Positions 27,386-38,088 of a DNA stretch of 52,932 bases are shown in pieces; position 1 is the stretch's first letter; each line of letters opens with the position of its first letter. Below the pieces are notes generated by a model. It was given only the letters and a program-made list of their open reading frames with translations. It ran no database searches and was not told the origin of the DNA. The DNA is from Marinomonas piezotolerans (GTDB lineage Bacteria; Pseudomonadota; Gammaproteobacteria; Pseudomonadales; Marinomonadaceae): NCBI RefSeq assembly GCF_003362755.1, contig NZ_QKRA01000015.1, positions 1 to 52,932 of the forward strand, given 5' to 3'. A program made the position numbers and the translations under genes.

Positions 27386-29362
27386 TCAAGATGTTTTGAA
27401 TTGACCTACGAGCTCCCGCTGATTTACCGCTAACTCATTCATTTTCTGACAGTTCTCTTGACCTGCAACGGCTTCATCCATCGCGCCTTCGGAGCTGGCT
27501 GAAATATCGTGAACACTCTGGTTGATCTCTTGAGCAACGATCGACTGCTGCTCTGCGGCCGTAGCAATTTGAATACTCAAATCGCGGATTTCAGTCATGA
27601 AATTTCGCAAGTCCTGCAACACTACCCCAACGCTTTGCGCCTCTTCCATACTGTCACGCGCATTTTGTCGGCTCTGCTCCATAGATGAAACCGTGTCTTG
27701 CACACCACTTTGCAGATTAGAAATAACCGTTTGAATCTCCTCGGTCGATGTATGAGTGCGATTTGCTAACGTTCGAACTTCATCTGCGACCACGGCAAAC
27801 CCGCGACCTTGCTCACCTGCTCGAGCCGCCTCTATGGCAGCATTCAGTGCCAGCAAATTGGTCTGTTCCGCAATATCTTGGATGACCTCAAGAATTTGGC
27901 CAATGTTTTGAGAATATTGGTTAACTCGCTGAACAATCTCTGACGAAGATTCGAGCTGAGTGACTAGTTTCTGGACTTGCTCAATATTGACATTCATGCG
28001 TTCCAAAGAATGGCTAGCGCTCTTATCAACATCCGTTACTTTACTTAACGTCACTTCCGCGTTCTTCGCCACTTCCGCAACCGTCGCAGACATCTCATTC
28101 ATTGCCGAAGCTACGGCAGTCGTTTTATCGTTTTGATCTTGCATGATGTGTTGAGTCTTAGATGATGAATGGTAGACATCGTTAGCAGACTTCACTACCT
28201 CGTCTGAGGCATCATCGATTTGTCTAACCACTGCACCTAACTTCTTGACCAGCATATTCACCCAACGTGACAGTTGACCAAATTCATCTTGACTGCTGAC
28301 AGTCACCCGCTGGGTTAAATCTCCGTTAGCGATTAAATCAAGCACTGCAAGAATTTTCGCCAAAGGCTTGCGGATACTGCGGCTTACCCAGATCGCAATC
28401 AGTATTGCAATAACAACGGAGATAGCGACAACGATCAGCGAAACAGATTTCGCATTAGACGACGTGTTCAATGCATTTTGTTTCGCGTCTTCTCGTAATA
28501 CTTGGACCAATTGACTTAACGTTTGCTGATGCTCTTGAACTGTTGTCAGACTTGAAACTAATGATGACGCGGCTAGCTCTGACTGGGATCTAATCTTGTT
28601 CAACTCATAGTAGTCTGAAATAACGCCGTCTTCCCCAGTGGTTGCCGATCTAACAGCAGAAATATTTTCGACTAAGTTTTCATCATTCAGTTTACTTAGC
28701 ACTTTATCCACCGGAGCAAAAGCGCGCTCAATCTCGCCAGCTATGTCAGACAAAGACTCTAGATCACTGGAGTCAAAATAATCACCGACCAATAACTTTA
28801 AACTCTGCATTTGAGTTTTCGCTAAGCCTGCAGCGAACTCTTGCTCATTAGACTCAGGAAATCGCTCGATGGCTTCCAAATCTTCAATAGCAAAACTAAG
28901 TTGGTCTTTAAGATCCAATTTCTTATCGGGTAACGCACGCTCTAACTGCACTTGGCGTGAGTGCTCGGCAATAGCGGTATCGGCTACCCCCACAAACATA
29001 CCGGCCTCACTTTCAATGGCGTTCAATACAGCAAGAATATCAGGGTAACTTGAAAGACGTGCTTTTAGGTGGTCTAGCTGTGCGCGAAATGCATCCTGTG
29101 CTTCGCTGTACTGCATAGACGCCTCTTCTAATGATGCATCACTTGAGGCAATTAAATACTGCAGAACCGATCCACTGGTTTGAGACATTGCAGCACCTAA
29201 CGCATTACTTCCATCCGAAATATCGGCCACATCTCCGGTGACTGTCACAATACGTTGCTGAACGCTATTTAAACCAGTAATGCCTGAACCAGCCACTACA
29301 AATAACAGCACGAGCAATACGATAAACCCCAATAGGACTCGCTGAACCACAGATAGAGACAT
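27386..29362 (-). CDS. Methyl-accepting chemotaxis protein
   Basis: 658 aa inner-membrane chemoreceptor. First membrane helix at ~8-28, periplasmic helical sensor of ~275 residues (NIT/4HB-like, no recognised ligand), second helix at ~308-328, HAMP domain ([20 protein letters not shown]), then a cytoplasmic signalling hairpin whose tip is [20 protein letters not shown]. No C-terminal CheR pentapeptide. Divergent from the MocR regulator gene. Confidence 0.95.
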   Translation of the reverse strand: MSLSVVQRVLLGFIVLLVLLFVVAGSGITGLNSVQQRIVTVTGDVADISDGSNALGAAMSQTSGSVLQYLIASSDASLEEASMQYSEAQDAFRAQLDHLKARLSSYPDILAVLNAIESEAGMFVGVADTAIAEHSRQVQLERALPDKKLDLKDQLSFAIEDLEAIERFPESNEQEFAAGLAKTQMQSLKLLVGDYFDSSDLESLSDIAGEIERAFAPVDKVLSKLNDENLVENISAVRSATTGEDGVISDYYELNKIRSQSELAASSLVSSLTTVQEHQQTLSQLVQVLREDAKQNALNTSSNAKSVSLIVVAISVVIAILIAIWVSRSIRKPLAKILAVLDLIANGDLTQRVTVSSQDEFGQLSRWVNMLVKKLGAVVRQIDDASDEVVKSANDVYHSSSKTQHIMQDQNDKTTAVASAMNEMSATVAEVAKNAEVTLSKVTDVDKSASHSLERMNVNIEQVQKLVTQLESSSEIVQRVNQYSQNIGQILEVIQDIAEQTNLLALNAAIEAARAGEQGRGFAVVADEVRTLANRTHTSTEEIQTVISNLQSGVQDTVSSMEQSRQNARDSMEEAQSVGVVLQDLRNFMTEIRDLSIQIATAAEQQSIVAQEINQSVHDISASSEGAMDEAVAGQENCQKMNELAVNQRELVGQFKTS

Positions 29363-29516
29363 ATTTCACCTTTTATTGTTTCTAGCCACCAAGTTTGTAT
29401 CTTTCACAACATTGCCTTTAAACGGTCATTCAATCAAGTCGAATGTACATCACCTTATCTTACTCGTCGCATTCTGGTAAATTAGACCTAAGTTTCCTTG
29501 AAGGCTTGCCTCACGA

Positions 29517-30929
29517 ATGGACCAAACTCTTTATCAAAAAATTGCCGATCAAATCGAGGCTCACATCCGTGAAGGTTTATTTAAGCCTGGCGAAAAAATT
29601 CCTTCTGTTCGGAAAGCAAGCGCCCAAATGGAAGTCAGCATGGCGACCGTTTTGCAAGCCTATCGTTTGCTGGAGGATCGCGGCGCCATTAAAGCCCAGC
29701 CTCAAAAAGGCTACTTCGTCCATGACGTGCCGAAGGCCCTGCAAGAAATAGACCCAAAAATAGAAGAAACAAACGACGAGAGCACACAACAACTACTCGC
29801 CAATGTGCTTCATTTGTCACAAGACCCAAATGTGGTCCAGTTTGGTGCAGCGATACCTGCCAATCAATTTTTACCGATACGTCAGCTGCAACGATCAGTT
29901 GGGCGGCTGATGCGCTTAGAGCCGGATATTTGCGCCGCCTACGCTTTTAACCCCGGCTCCGAAGTTCTTCGCCGCCAAATTGCGATACGAATGCTCGATA
30001 CAGGTTGCCAACTTTCACCAAATGACATTCTAATCACTTTAGGATGTCAACATGCGCTGATGCTGGCTTTGCAAACAGTGACAGACCCGAACGATTACAT
30101 CGCTATAGAAACACCTGCCTACCATGGCATACTACAAGCGGCTAAAGCTCTAAACCTCAATGTCATCGAAATACCATGTGATCTATCCACTGGTATTAAG
30201 ATTCATGCGCTGGAATCGGCCTGCTCTCGCAATAACATTAAAGCCTGCATCGTTTCACCAGAGAACCAAAACCCGACTGGCTCACAAATACCTCTCTCTG
30301 AACGCCTCGCGTTGTTAGAGCTAGCAAAGCGGTTTGACCTGACCATTATAGAAGACGATGTCTACGGCGAACTTTGTTATCAATCTCCGCGCATACCATC
30401 ATTAAAAGCTTTGGACCAAACTAGCCAAGTTATTTATTGTGGCTCTTTTTCGAAAAGTGTCGCCCCTGGGTTTCGGGTAGGGTGGATTATAGGCGGCAAT
30501 AGGCAGGCGGCCATTACACAACAGGCTTACGCGCAATCTTTTGCCACCCCAACATTAACCCAAGTAGCGATCGCAAATTTTTTAGAAAATGGAGCCTATG
30601 ATCGCCACCTGCGCAAAACTCGCTTAACTTACAGTCAAAACTTAGTCTATTTCAGCACTACGATCACTAAGCATTTCCCCGCTAACACTCATTGCTCAGC
30701 GCCTGTTGGTGGGTTCATTTTATGGGTTACACTTCCTAAAGAAATCAATGCGTTAGATCTTTATAAGCGCGCACTTGAACACAATATTGGTTTACTGCCT
30801 GGCTCGACCCTCAGCCAAACAGCTCAATACTCACATCACATACGTTTAAACTATGCAATTCCTTGGAATAACCGCGCAGAATCCGCGCTAAAAACCTTAG
30901 GGCGTCTCTGCTTTGAAATGTTGGACTGA
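29517..30929 (+). CDS. MocR-type (GntR/aminotransferase) transcriptional regulator
   Basis: 470 aa fusion: GntR winged helix at ~1-70 (IREGLFKPGEKIPSVRKASA, VSMATVLQAYRLLEDRGAI) and a type I aminotransferase domain with PLP lysine in GSFSKSVAPGFRVGW and aspartate in EDDVYGEL. MocR proteins use PLP or amino acids as effectors; target genes are unknown. Divergent from the receptor gene across ~150 bases. Confidence 0.93.
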   Translation: MDQTLYQKIADQIEAHIREGLFKPGEKIPSVRKASAQMEVSMATVLQAYRLLEDRGAIKAQPQKGYFVHDVPKALQEIDPKIEETNDESTQQLLANVLHLSQDPNVVQFGAAIPANQFLPIRQLQRSVGRLMRLEPDICAAYAFNPGSEVLRRQIAIRMLDTGCQLSPNDILITLGCQHALMLALQTVTDPNDYIAIETPAYHGILQAAKALNLNVIEIPCDLSTGIKIHALESACSRNNIKACIVSPENQNPTGSQIPLSERLALLELAKRFDLTIIEDDVYGELCYQSPRIPSLKALDQTSQVIYCGSFSKSVAPGFRVGWIIGGNRQAAITQQAYAQSFATPTLTQVAIANFLENGAYDRHLRKTRLTYSQNLVYFSTTITKHFPANTHCSAPVGGFILWVTLPKEINALDLYKRALEHNIGLLPGSTLSQTAQYSHHIRLNYAIPWNNRAESALKTLGRLCFEMLD

Positions 30930-30983
30930 TCTGTGCATGCAACTTTAGTCTGAATAGGATAGATACGATTAAAACTCGGATGA

Positions 30984-31010
30984 GAGGGCTGCTTTGGCAG
31001 CCTCATTTAG
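30984..31010 (+). terminator. Possible terminator after the MocR gene
   Basis: GGCTGC-TTTG-GCAGCC stem within the 260-base gap at 30930-31189, followed by CATTT. T-run is weak. The rest of the gap shows no supported gene. Confidence 0.4.
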
Positions 31011-31189
31011 CACCTTATTACGAACTGACCTGTTGAACAGTTTTTGATAACTAAAAGTTATGTTCGATATAGAATTTATCCTAAATTTCATCTGTACAGC
31101 CAGAGTAAAAAGCGTACAATTCGCTTCTTTTAAACCTTCTGGCTGTTCGGCCGATAGACTAACTAACTGAACACAACTGGCTTGTCGCG

Positions 31190-31600
31190 ATGGAATTTGT
31201 TGCACATCCAAAAGACTTACCCCTAGATATCGAAATCATAGAGGATCAGTCTTTTCCGACTGTTAGCACAGATCGGAACGGCTTCGTAGGCATCACCTAC
31301 TTAGCGTCCAGCCCTTTTAAGGCAGGAACCTCTGTTAAGATTACGCTTGAAGAAATCGATCCCCATTTTTGTGTGACAGGAAGGATCGTCTGGTGTGATA
31401 ACGAACGCGATGAGTACCGCATTGCTATAGAGTTTCCTAACAAAGAAGACTGCTACTGTGTTCGCATGGTCGAACAACTCTCACAAATAGAGCATTATCG
31501 ACGTCAAGCAAAGTTTCAAGGCCGACGCTTAAACTATAATGAAGCGGCTGCTGAATGGATCCAACAATTCGCCGCCAGCTTCCCTGCATTTACAGTCTAA
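31190..31600 (+). CDS. PilZ-like domain protein
   Basis: 136 aa. Matches in layout the pseudomonad PilZ proteins starting MEFxxHPxDxPI: a beta-barrel with GRIVWCDNERDEYRIAIEF and a C-terminal helix (RMVEQLSQIEHYRRQA, EAAAEWIQQFAASFP). The canonical RxxxR c-di-GMP motif is not obvious, so binding is uncertain. Seven bases before the DUF501 gene. Confidence 0.72.
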   Translation: MEFVAHPKDLPLDIEIIEDQSFPTVSTDRNGFVGITYLASSPFKAGTSVKITLEEIDPHFCVTGRIVWCDNERDEYRIAIEFPNKEDCYCVRMVEQLSQIEHYRRQAKFQGRRLNYNEAAAEWIQQFAASFPAFTV

Positions 31601-31606
31601 TCCTAC

Positions 31607-32128
31607 ATGACAAACACCCTCTCTCAAGCTGACATAGACATTATTACAAAACAATTAGGCCGCACACCAAGCGGAATTCGCAGTGTTGCACATTACTCAC
31701 CAACGGGTGTACCGCAAGTACTGGAAATGGAAACTTGGGTATTTGACCAACCGTTCCCAACCTTGTATTGGCTGTCAAGTAGCCGGATAGACAAAGCACT
31801 CGCTCGAATCGAAAGCCAAGGCGTCGTCAAAGAGCTCGAGCAACGAATCAAAGACGATCCATCCCTACGTGATGCCTATCACGCTTCACACCGAGACTAT
31901 ATTTCTCGCCGCTGGGACACAATGAGCGATGATCACAAACAAATCATTGAGCAAAAAGGCTTCACTCATTTATTTGAAACGCTCGGTATTGGCGGCATCA
32001 AAAATTGGGACCAAGTCCGCTGTTTACACATGCAATATGGTCACCATTTGGTTGGTGATAATGTGATCGGTAAGATATTGGATGAAGAATATGGCATTCG
32101 CGAGATTGCTGACGCCGAGACCCAGTAG
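31607..32128 (+). CDS. DUF501 family protein
   Basis: 173 aa. N-terminal QLGRTPSGIRSVAHYSPTGVP and C-terminal QVRCLHMQYGHHLVGDNVIG are the family signature. Function unknown. Second gene of a pair with the PilZ-like gene, closed by a strong terminator. Confidence 0.85.
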   Translation: MTNTLSQADIDIITKQLGRTPSGIRSVAHYSPTGVPQVLEMETWVFDQPFPTLYWLSSSRIDKALARIESQGVVKELEQRIKDDPSLRDAYHASHRDYISRRWDTMSDDHKQIIEQKGFTHLFETLGIGGIKNWDQVRCLHMQYGHHLVGDNVIGKILDEEYGIREIADAETQ

Positions 32129-32140
32129 AGTTTTACCCTT

Positions 32141-32185
32141 GTTAACGCAAAAGGGCTAGTATCATGCTAGCCCTTTTGCGTTAAC
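32141..32185. terminator. Perfect 19-bp stem-loop terminator
   Basis: GTTAACGCAAAAGGGCTAG and its exact complement around a seven-base loop. Convergence point of the DUF501 gene and the minus-strand 94-aa gene; A/T-rich arms let it act in both directions. Confidence 0.8.
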
Positions 32186-32197
32186 TCTTTCGTATAA

Positions 32198-32482
32198 TCA
32201 CCCTTTTAAGGCAGCTTTTAGCTCCTCAGCGCTCGATACCTTAGGCAATAATTCACGGATTTTATTGAATGCTGAGCACGCCACAGCAGGCCGCTGCGCA
32301 TAAGTGGTCAAGGCTCCGCCTGTCCAACCCGCTAGCTTTAGCATTTCCTTTTTAAAGTTACTGCCAGAAACACCATGACCGCCCAAGGCCATCAATTCAT
32401 CCTCAATATCAAGGTAGCTGGGGCGCTCTCCACCAAACGACATGAAATCATCCTGTTGCACTTCTACATGCTGTTTTGCCAT
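32198..32482 (-). CDS. Hypothetical small protein
   Basis: 94 aa from ATG 32482 (AAAGG upstream): MAKQHVEVQQDDFMSFGGER..., with a Gly-rich segment (ALGGHGVSGSNF) and LKLAGWTGGAL. Soluble, no motif I can assign. Real gene judged by ribosome-binding site, codon use and terminator placement. Confidence 0.55.
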   Translation of the reverse strand: MAKQHVEVQQDDFMSFGGERPSYLDIEDELMALGGHGVSGSNFKKEMLKLAGWTGGALTTYAQRPAVACSAFNKIRELLPKVSSAEELKAALKG

Positions 32483-32669
32483 GTGAGTATTACCTTTTAT
32501 AAAACAAACCATTCATCCATAAAGTAGCCATAATCCGAGTGACTCTCAAGCTACCGCGTGTATCAAAACGTAATGTTATTTGTATTACCATACAATACTT
32601 TTTCACATCAATGCATTTAAAGAATGCATAATAGTCGTCATCTACCTTTCAAGACACAAGGATACTATC

Positions 32670-33440
32670 GTGGAATGGCTATTCACTGACCTATCTAGCT
32701 GGACGCTTATAGCTCTGTTCCTCACAGCATTTGTTGCAGGCTTAATCGATGCTCTTGCTGGCGGTGGCGGTCTGATCACTGTGCCCGTTTTAATCGCTTC
32801 CGGCGTGTCCCCAGTTGAAGCACTTGCCACCAATAAACTACAAGGCTGTGCTGGTACACTGTCGGCATCTTATCATTTTGTTAAAACAAAACAGGTTATC
32901 CTGAGCACGCTCTATTTGCCTATCACAATGACAGCCTTAGGCAGTTTGGCGGGCACCACGCTCGTGTCATACCTAGACAGCAACATTCTTATAAAAGCAG
33001 TACCTACAATATTGATAGCGGTCGCGGTGTTTTTCTATGTACTCCCTACTATTCAACCAGCCATCGCGAAATTCGTACGCATTAGCATGACACATTTTTC
33101 GTTCTTAGCAGGCTTCACAATTGGTTTTTACGATGGCCTGATTGGCCCAGGTACCGGAGCATTTTTTTCCACAGCATTCATCTGTTTAATGGGATTTTCC
33201 GTGGTCGCCGCGACTGCGCACACCAAAGTGCTCAATGCCACAAGCAATGTATCCTCGTTAATCCTCTTTAGCTTTACGGGACATGTACTATGGGGAGTTG
33301 GAATTCTAATGGGGATTGGAAGCTGGCTCGGGGCTCAAATCGGCTCTCGACTCGTGATCAGCAAAGGCGCTAAGCTGATCCGGCCTCTTGTCATTATTAT
33401 GTGTACTGCGCTGTCCGCAAAGCTTATTTTTACCGGCTGA
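32670..33440 (+). CDS. TSUP (TauE/SafE) family membrane permease
   Basis: 256 aa from GTG 32670, preceded by AAGGATA. About eight membrane helices; family marker AGLIDALAGGGGLITVPVL near the N-terminus repeated as GFYDGLIGPGTGAFF in the second half. TSUP proteins export or import sulfonates, sulfite or similar anions; substrate not deducible here. Confidence 0.9.
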   Translation: MEWLFTDLSSWTLIALFLTAFVAGLIDALAGGGGLITVPVLIASGVSPVEALATNKLQGCAGTLSASYHFVKTKQVILSTLYLPITMTALGSLAGTTLVSYLDSNILIKAVPTILIAVAVFFYVLPTIQPAIAKFVRISMTHFSFLAGFTIGFYDGLIGPGTGAFFSTAFICLMGFSVVAATAHTKVLNATSNVSSLILFSFTGHVLWGVGILMGIGSWLGAQIGSRLVISKGAKLIRPLVIIMCTALSAKLIFTG

Positions 33441-33456
33441 CAGGGCTTTACTTGAG

Positions 33457-33484
33457 CAAAAAAAACGGCGACCAAAGGTCGCCG
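33457..33484 (-). terminator. Terminator of gap
   Basis: Minus strand CGGCGACC-TTT-GGTCGCCG followed by eight or more T. Confidence 0.88.
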
Positions 33485-33515
33485 AACTAACACACATGCT
33501 TATGTGTCCGGTCAA

Positions 33516-34886
33516 TTACGCGGCTGCGCTTTCCACAGTGTCGCTATTTGCCAACGCCATTTGCGCAAGCTTTTCCATTAAGCGAACCACTTGGCAGCTG
33601 TAGCCGTATTCGTTGTCGTACCAAACGTAAAGAGTCGCTTGGTTACCACGTACTTTTGTCGACAATGAATCAAGGATACCTGCTTGCTCACTGCCAATGA
33701 AATCAGAGCTTACTGCATCAGCTTCTTCACTGAAGCCAATTTGGCCAGCGAGTGCAACACTTGTTGACGCTTTCTTCAATACAGCGTTTATCTCTTCAAC
33801 AGAAGTACCTGCCTTAAGATTCAAGCTCAACACAGCAATAGAAACGTTAATCACTGGCACGCGAATAGCACTGCCACTCAACTTGCCTTCCAACGAAGGA
33901 ATTGCTTTTGAAACGGCTTTCGCTGCACCCGTTTCAGTCATTACCATGTTCATTGCTGCTGCACGACCACGACGATCACCTTTATGAACATTATCAATCA
34001 AGTTTTGATCGTTAGTGTAAGCGTGGACCGTTTCAACATGGCCTGACTCAATGCCATATTTCTCTTCAAGAACTGAAAGAATAGGTGTGATTGCGTTTGT
34101 TGTACAAGACGCAGCAGACAATACTTTATCTTCAAAGTTGATATCGCTGTCATTAACACCATAAACAATATTTTTCATTTGCTTACCTGGTGCCGTCAAT
34201 ACAACACGCTCAATACCCGGACGAGATAAGTGGACGCTTAAACCGTCATGATCACGCCAGCGACCAGTATTGTCTACCAACAAAGCGTTTGAAATGCCTT
34301 GCGCTGCGTAATCCACTTCACTTGGATCTGAAGCGTAGATAACTTTTACAACTTGGCCGTTGATAATAAGTTGTTCGTTTTCTGCATCAACTTTTACAAC
34401 ACCTTCATAAGTACCGTGAACAGAGTCGAACTTCAGCAAACTTGCACGCTTAGCTAAGTCATTGTCGCCTGCTTTACGCACGACAATCGCAGCAAGATGC
34501 ATGCCTGGTGTAGTGTGACCTAAAGTACACATACGACGCGCAAGTAGACGACCAATACGTCCAAAGCCGTAAAGAACAACTGGCGTTGCGCTATCAGCAG
34601 GTGTTGAACTAACCAAAGCATCGAGATCTTCAGATGCAAAAACATCTTCTAGCTCAACTGCAGTGTTCGCAGTTTGATTCGCGATAAGTTGCTCTAACAC
34701 TTGATACACACGTGCTAGGTCAATGTCAGGATGTTGATCAAAAAGAGCCACTAATCCTGTGACAGAGTCAGACATTAGTGTTTGTCCAGCTAACTGAACT
34801 TTCACTGACTGCTCGCGACCCAACTTGCCCAAAAGAGGAATCATTGACTCTACTTTCGATACAGTTTCTAACCAAGTGTTTGCCAT
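33516..34886 (-). CDS. gap: Glyceraldehyde-3-phosphate dehydrogenase, long form
   Basis: NAD(P)-dependent oxidation of glyceraldehyde 3-phosphate. 456 aa, with a ~100-residue N-terminal extension before the Rossmann motif GFGRIGR (107-113); catalytic C261 in SAASCTTN. The extended form is the type found in Pseudomonas and Vibrio alongside or instead of the ~330-aa GapA. Which direction it serves (glycolysis or gluconeogenesis) cannot be read from sequence. Confidence 0.92.
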   Translation of the reverse strand: MANTWLETVSKVESMIPLLGKLGREQSVKVQLAGQTLMSDSVTGLVALFDQHPDIDLARVYQVLEQLIANQTANTAVELEDVFASEDLDALVSSTPADSATPVVLYGFGRIGRLLARRMCTLGHTTPGMHLAAIVVRKAGDNDLAKRASLLKFDSVHGTYEGVVKVDAENEQLIINGQVVKVIYASDPSEVDYAAQGISNALLVDNTGRWRDHDGLSVHLSRPGIERVVLTAPGKQMKNIVYGVNDSDINFEDKVLSAASCTTNAITPILSVLEEKYGIESGHVETVHAYTNDQNLIDNVHKGDRRGRAAAMNMVMTETGAAKAVSKAIPSLEGKLSGSAIRVPVINVSIAVLSLNLKAGTSVEEINAVLKKASTSVALAGQIGFSEEADAVSSDFIGSEQAGILDSLSTKVRGNQATLYVWYDNEYGYSCQVVRLMEKLAQMALANSDTVESAAA

Positions 34887-35150
34887 TTATCTGCCCCCGA
34901 GAAAAACAAACTATTTATAACGATTTGGCGGCAGTTTACCCATTCAAATGAGCAAAAACAAATTGTTGCTTGCCTACAAAATATGAGCAAAAACGGGCAT
35001 TTAAGCATGATTTTAATGAAAACAACGTAATTCACATAAGCATGTCATTAAATAACAACAATACATATCAAAGAGGCTTTTTAAGCCTTTTTAATCTAAT
35101 AAATTTACGTAATTTCTTAACAAGAAATGATGGAAAATTTCTTATTTTTT
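34887..35150. other. AT-rich gap upstream of gap
   Basis: 264 bases without a supported gene. Contains a small plus-strand stem AGGCTT-TTT-AAGCCT followed by five T (about 35074-35093), which could end an unseen short RNA; no clear promoter for one. The gap promoter must lie here. Confidence 0.45.
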
Positions 35151-35486
35151 TTACACATAGCGCTTCCGCTCAGCCAAAAAACCAAGCACACAGAAGCAAC
35201 CAAGCACAAAAGCAGGCCGATAAAGAAAATCGATATGGGTGAGTATCCAGTACATAACAGGTTGCCCCCAGAGGGTTAATAACCCATAACCAAATGTACA
35301 CATCAATACAAAAGCACCAATACGTGCGGGGAAGATCCAATTCGAAACAGCTCGTTTTAAAGACCCGTTAACATGGTCACCAAAAATCACCAAAAAAGTC
35401 GCCACTAGGGCCAACGAGATATCACGAAGATAGGGAGTAAGGCTCGAGGACACACTCGAATTTAGCTCAATAAAAAGACTCATCAT
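35151..35486 (-). CDS. DUF3392 inner-membrane protein
   Basis: 111 aa with three membrane helices (LALVATFLVIFGD, IGAFVLMCTFGYGLLTLWG, PAFVLGCFCVLGFLAE). The pattern LxxISLALVATxLVIxGD...NxxxKR matches DUF3392. Function unknown. Ten bases downstream of the periplasmic protein gene. Confidence 0.82.
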   Translation of the reverse strand: MMSLFIELNSSVSSSLTPYLRDISLALVATFLVIFGDHVNGSLKRAVSNWIFPARIGAFVLMCTFGYGLLTLWGQPVMYWILTHIDFLYRPAFVLGCFCVLGFLAERKRYV

Positions 35487-35496
35487 ACCATTATTG

Positions 35497-36072
35497 TTAT
35501 TTTGTCCGGCGCAGTAGCTCTTCTACATCGATACGACCAGATGTGGAAGTTCGCTTGGGTGACCGATCAACATAAATAACAGAGACATCAAATGTTGTAT
35601 TGTGAAGCTCGATTTCTGTACCATCGCGAAATGACCAGCGCGCACGCCCAAACCCATCTCGAACAAAACCGATATCAGGCGCTCCATATTTTTTGACAAG
35701 CAGGTCGCCTAAACTAGAACGTAGCTCTACACTCTCCACCACTCCTGACATGGTCGCCTTTTCAACAAAATTAAAACGATTATAACGGACCGTTAACTCT
35801 TTAATCCCTAATATTCCAGTGCTTCCCAAGCTATAACTCGCGACACCTTCTTTATACGACGGATATGGCTCTAAACCACGCTCTTTCAAATGCTCTTCGA
35901 ACTTAGACTTCGCCAAGTCATTAAAAGCAATACCAAATAATTCTGCGCCCGTGGAATATGTTGGCGGAGGCGGCGCTAACTCTTCACTTTCTACTGTTTG
36001 TGCATACCCTTGCATTGTCATTAAGCACCCAGTAAAAAAAGTCACTTTTAATGCTTTTAGATAGAAAGACAT
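35497..36072 (-). CDS. Hypothetical exported protein
   Basis: About 191 aa from the ATG at 36072 (an in-frame ATG nine bases upstream has no room for a ribosome-binding site). Signal peptide ending GYAQ. The mature part has a Pro-rich linker then alternating strands (LTVRYNRFNF, ARWSFRDGTEIELHN). Periplasmic; no family assigned. Confidence 0.65.
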   Translation of the reverse strand: MSFYLKALKVTFFTGCLMTMQGYAQTVESEELAPPPPTYSTGAELFGIAFNDLAKSKFEEHLKERGLEPYPSYKEGVASYSLGSTGILGIKELTVRYNRFNFVEKATMSGVVESVELRSSLGDLLVKKYGAPDIGFVRDGFGRARWSFRDGTEIELHNTTFDVSVIYVDRSPKRTSTSGRIDVEELLRRTK

Positions 36073-36192
36073 GAGTCTCATCCCTATTTATGTTAACCAA
36101 AAAGTCAGTAAGCGACTTTTAGAGAATTCTGATAAACTTACAAACCAAAGCTACGCTTACAATCTCAACCCATTACTCACTTGAGGTATCCC

Positions 36193-36804
36193 ATGGCGCT
36201 CGTAATCGGCGTAACTGGTATTTCTGGTAGCGGCAAAAGCCGTTTATGCTCTTTGCTTGCAGAAGGACTACATAATCGATTGACAATTATTTGCCAAGAT
36301 AGTTTCTACAAAGGCTGCGGCAGCATCGACCCCGATGTCTACAATTTTGATGATCTCAACTCATTAGACCTCGAAAGCATCTCTTTAGCGATCCACAATT
36401 GCAAAAACCAAGAACAACCAAACGAAATCCCTATTTATGACCACTCTCAACACAAGCGTGTAGGCTATCGTAACCTTGATCCTTGTAAAGTAGTTTTAGT
36501 CGAAGGCCACATGATGTTTCAGGATCCAGGCATACGAGACGCCGTCGACTACTTATTGTATGTTGATACTGACATGGACATTGCGATTGTTCGACGATTA
36601 AAACGTGATATCGCAGAACGTGGACGCAATGTTAATGAAGTCACTAGTCGCTACATGCGCCACGTCCGTCAAGCGTCGCTTAAGACTATAGAAATCCGCA
36701 ACAAAGCAGACTTTATTATCCCGAATAACAACAGCTTCACCAATGCAGCCAACCTGTTACGACAGTATATCGACTCATTACTAACGGAAAAAGGAGCCTA
36801 TTAG
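36193..36804 (+). CDS. udk: Uridine kinase
   Basis: Phosphorylates uridine/cytidine to UMP/CMP. 203 aa from ATG 36193 (TTGAGG upstream). P-loop GVTGISGSGKS, substrate-binding QDSFYKG, YNFDDLNSLD, IPIYDHSQHKR and LVEGHMMF. Last codons run into a terminator stem at 36788-36815. Confidence 0.9.
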   Translation: MALVIGVTGISGSGKSRLCSLLAEGLHNRLTIICQDSFYKGCGSIDPDVYNFDDLNSLDLESISLAIHNCKNQEQPNEIPIYDHSQHKRVGYRNLDPCKVVLVEGHMMFQDPGIRDAVDYLLYVDTDMDIAIVRRLKRDIAERGRNVNEVTSRYMRHVRQASLKTIEIRNKADFIIPNNNSFTNAANLLRQYIDSLLTEKGAY

Positions 36805-36815
36805 GCTCCTTTTTT
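36788..36815 (+). terminator. Terminator of udk
   Basis: AAAAAGGAGCC-TATTA-GGCTCCTTTTTT, overlapping the udk stop. Confidence 0.88.
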
Positions 36816-36842
36816 ATTATCATTAAGTCACGCTAGTTTAAC

Positions 36843-37973
36843 TTATTTTTTGATGTCTTCGAAAAACTTTTTCACACCATCAAACCAGCTTTTTTGCTTT
36901 GGTGAATGCGCCGAGTCTTCGCCCATGCTGTCAGATAATTCCTGCAACAATTCTTTCTGACGATCGGTCAAGTTCACAGGTGTTTCCACTTGCACGCGGC
37001 AAATCAAATCACCTACAGGCCCACCACGAACAGGCTTCACACCTTTGTTTCTCAAACGGAATAACTTTCCAGACTGACACTCAGGTGTGACTTTTAATCG
37101 TACGCGACCATCCAAGGTCGGAACATCTATTTCACCGCCTAATGCAGCGGTCGTAAAGCTAATTGGCACTTCACAATAGAGATTAGCACCGTCACGCTCG
37201 AAAATGGCGTGCTGCTTAACGGAGACCTGTACAAATAAGTCACCAGCAGGACCACCATGTGCGCCCGCCTCACCTTCACCGGACAAACGAATACGATCAC
37301 CTGTGTCGACACCCGCAGGAATCTTCACATTGAGAGTCTTGTATTCTTGTTTGCGACCTTGACCATGACAAGAATTACATGGGTCAGAAATCGTTTGACC
37401 TGCACCATGACACTCTGGACACGTTTGCTGAACAGAGAAAAAACCCTGAGACATACGTACCTGTCCGGCACCGCCACAGGTACCACATGTTTTGGGCTGC
37501 GAGCCAGGTTTAGCACCTGAGCCATCACACTTTTCACATTCCACCAGCGTTGGAATGCGAATTTTCTCTTCACACCCCCAGACGGCTTGCTCTAGGTCCA
37601 ACTCAAGCGTGTAACGCAAATCAGAGCCGCGACGTGTACGGCTTTGACCGCCACCACCTCCGCCGCCAAATATATCGCCAAAGACATCCCCAAAGATGTC
37701 ACTGAAACCGCCCGCACCGCCGCCAAATCCGCCAGCACCAGGTTGACCACTTACACCCTCGTGACCAAAGCGGTCATATGCGGCACGCTTATCTTCAGAA
37801 GAAAGCACTTCATAAGCTTCGGCAAGCTCTTTAAATTTATCCAACGCCTCGGCGTCGTCTGGATTTTTATCTGGGTGATACTTGTTAGCTTTTGAGCGGT
37901 AAGCTTTTTTAATCTCTTTCTTATCCGCATCTCGGCTTACGCCCAGAACTTCGTAATAGTCACGTTTACTCAT
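36843..37973 (-). CDS. dnaJ: Chaperone co-factor DnaJ (Hsp40)
   Basis: Delivers substrates to DnaK and stimulates its ATPase. 376 aa, type I: J domain with HPD at ~33-35, Gly/Phe-rich linker ([10 protein letters not shown]...), four CxxCxGxG zinc repeats ([32 protein letters not shown]) and C-terminal peptide-binding domains. Follows dnaK at 115 bases with two hairpins between, so read-through from the dnaK promoter is likely. Confidence 0.98.
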   Translation of the reverse strand: MSKRDYYEVLGVSRDADKKEIKKAYRSKANKYHPDKNPDDAEALDKFKELAEAYEVLSSEDKRAAYDRFGHEGVSGQPGAGGFGGGAGGFSDIFGDVFGDIFGGGGGGGQSRTRRGSDLRYTLELDLEQAVWGCEEKIRIPTLVECEKCDGSGAKPGSQPKTCGTCGGAGQVRMSQGFFSVQQTCPECHGAGQTISDPCNSCHGQGRKQEYKTLNVKIPAGVDTGDRIRLSGEGEAGAHGGPAGDLFVQVSVKQHAIFERDGANLYCEVPISFTTAALGGEIDVPTLDGRVRLKVTPECQSGKLFRLRNKGVKPVRGGPVGDLICRVQVETPVNLTDRQKELLQELSDSMGEDSAHSPKQKSWFDGVKKFFEDIKK

Positions 37974-38021
37974 TGCAGGTTTTCCTGAATCTGTAGAGTG
38001 AATTCATTCTCTCCGAATACA

Positions 38022-38050
38022 GCAAAACACGGTGGCGTCCCGTGTTTTGC
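38022..38050. other. Hairpin in the dnaK-dnaJ spacer
   Basis: GCAAAACACG - nine-base loop - CGTGTTTTGC, perfect 10-bp stem, beside a smaller GTCCC/GGGAC hairpin at 38054-38066. Possible partial terminator or mRNA stabiliser setting the dnaK:dnaJ ratio. Confidence 0.6.
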
Positions 38051-38088
38051 ATGGTCCCTTCGGGACGACGATCAATTAAGCACAGGGC

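Noticed and set aside
30969..31211. 80-aa minus-strand frame between MocR and PilZ-like genes
   Set aside because: No start signal, runs into the PilZ-like gene, no recognisable domain.
34970..35242. 90-aa open frame upstream of gap
   Set aside because: Overlaps the opposite-strand DUF3392 gene, low-complexity Asn/Lys composition, no ribosome-binding site.
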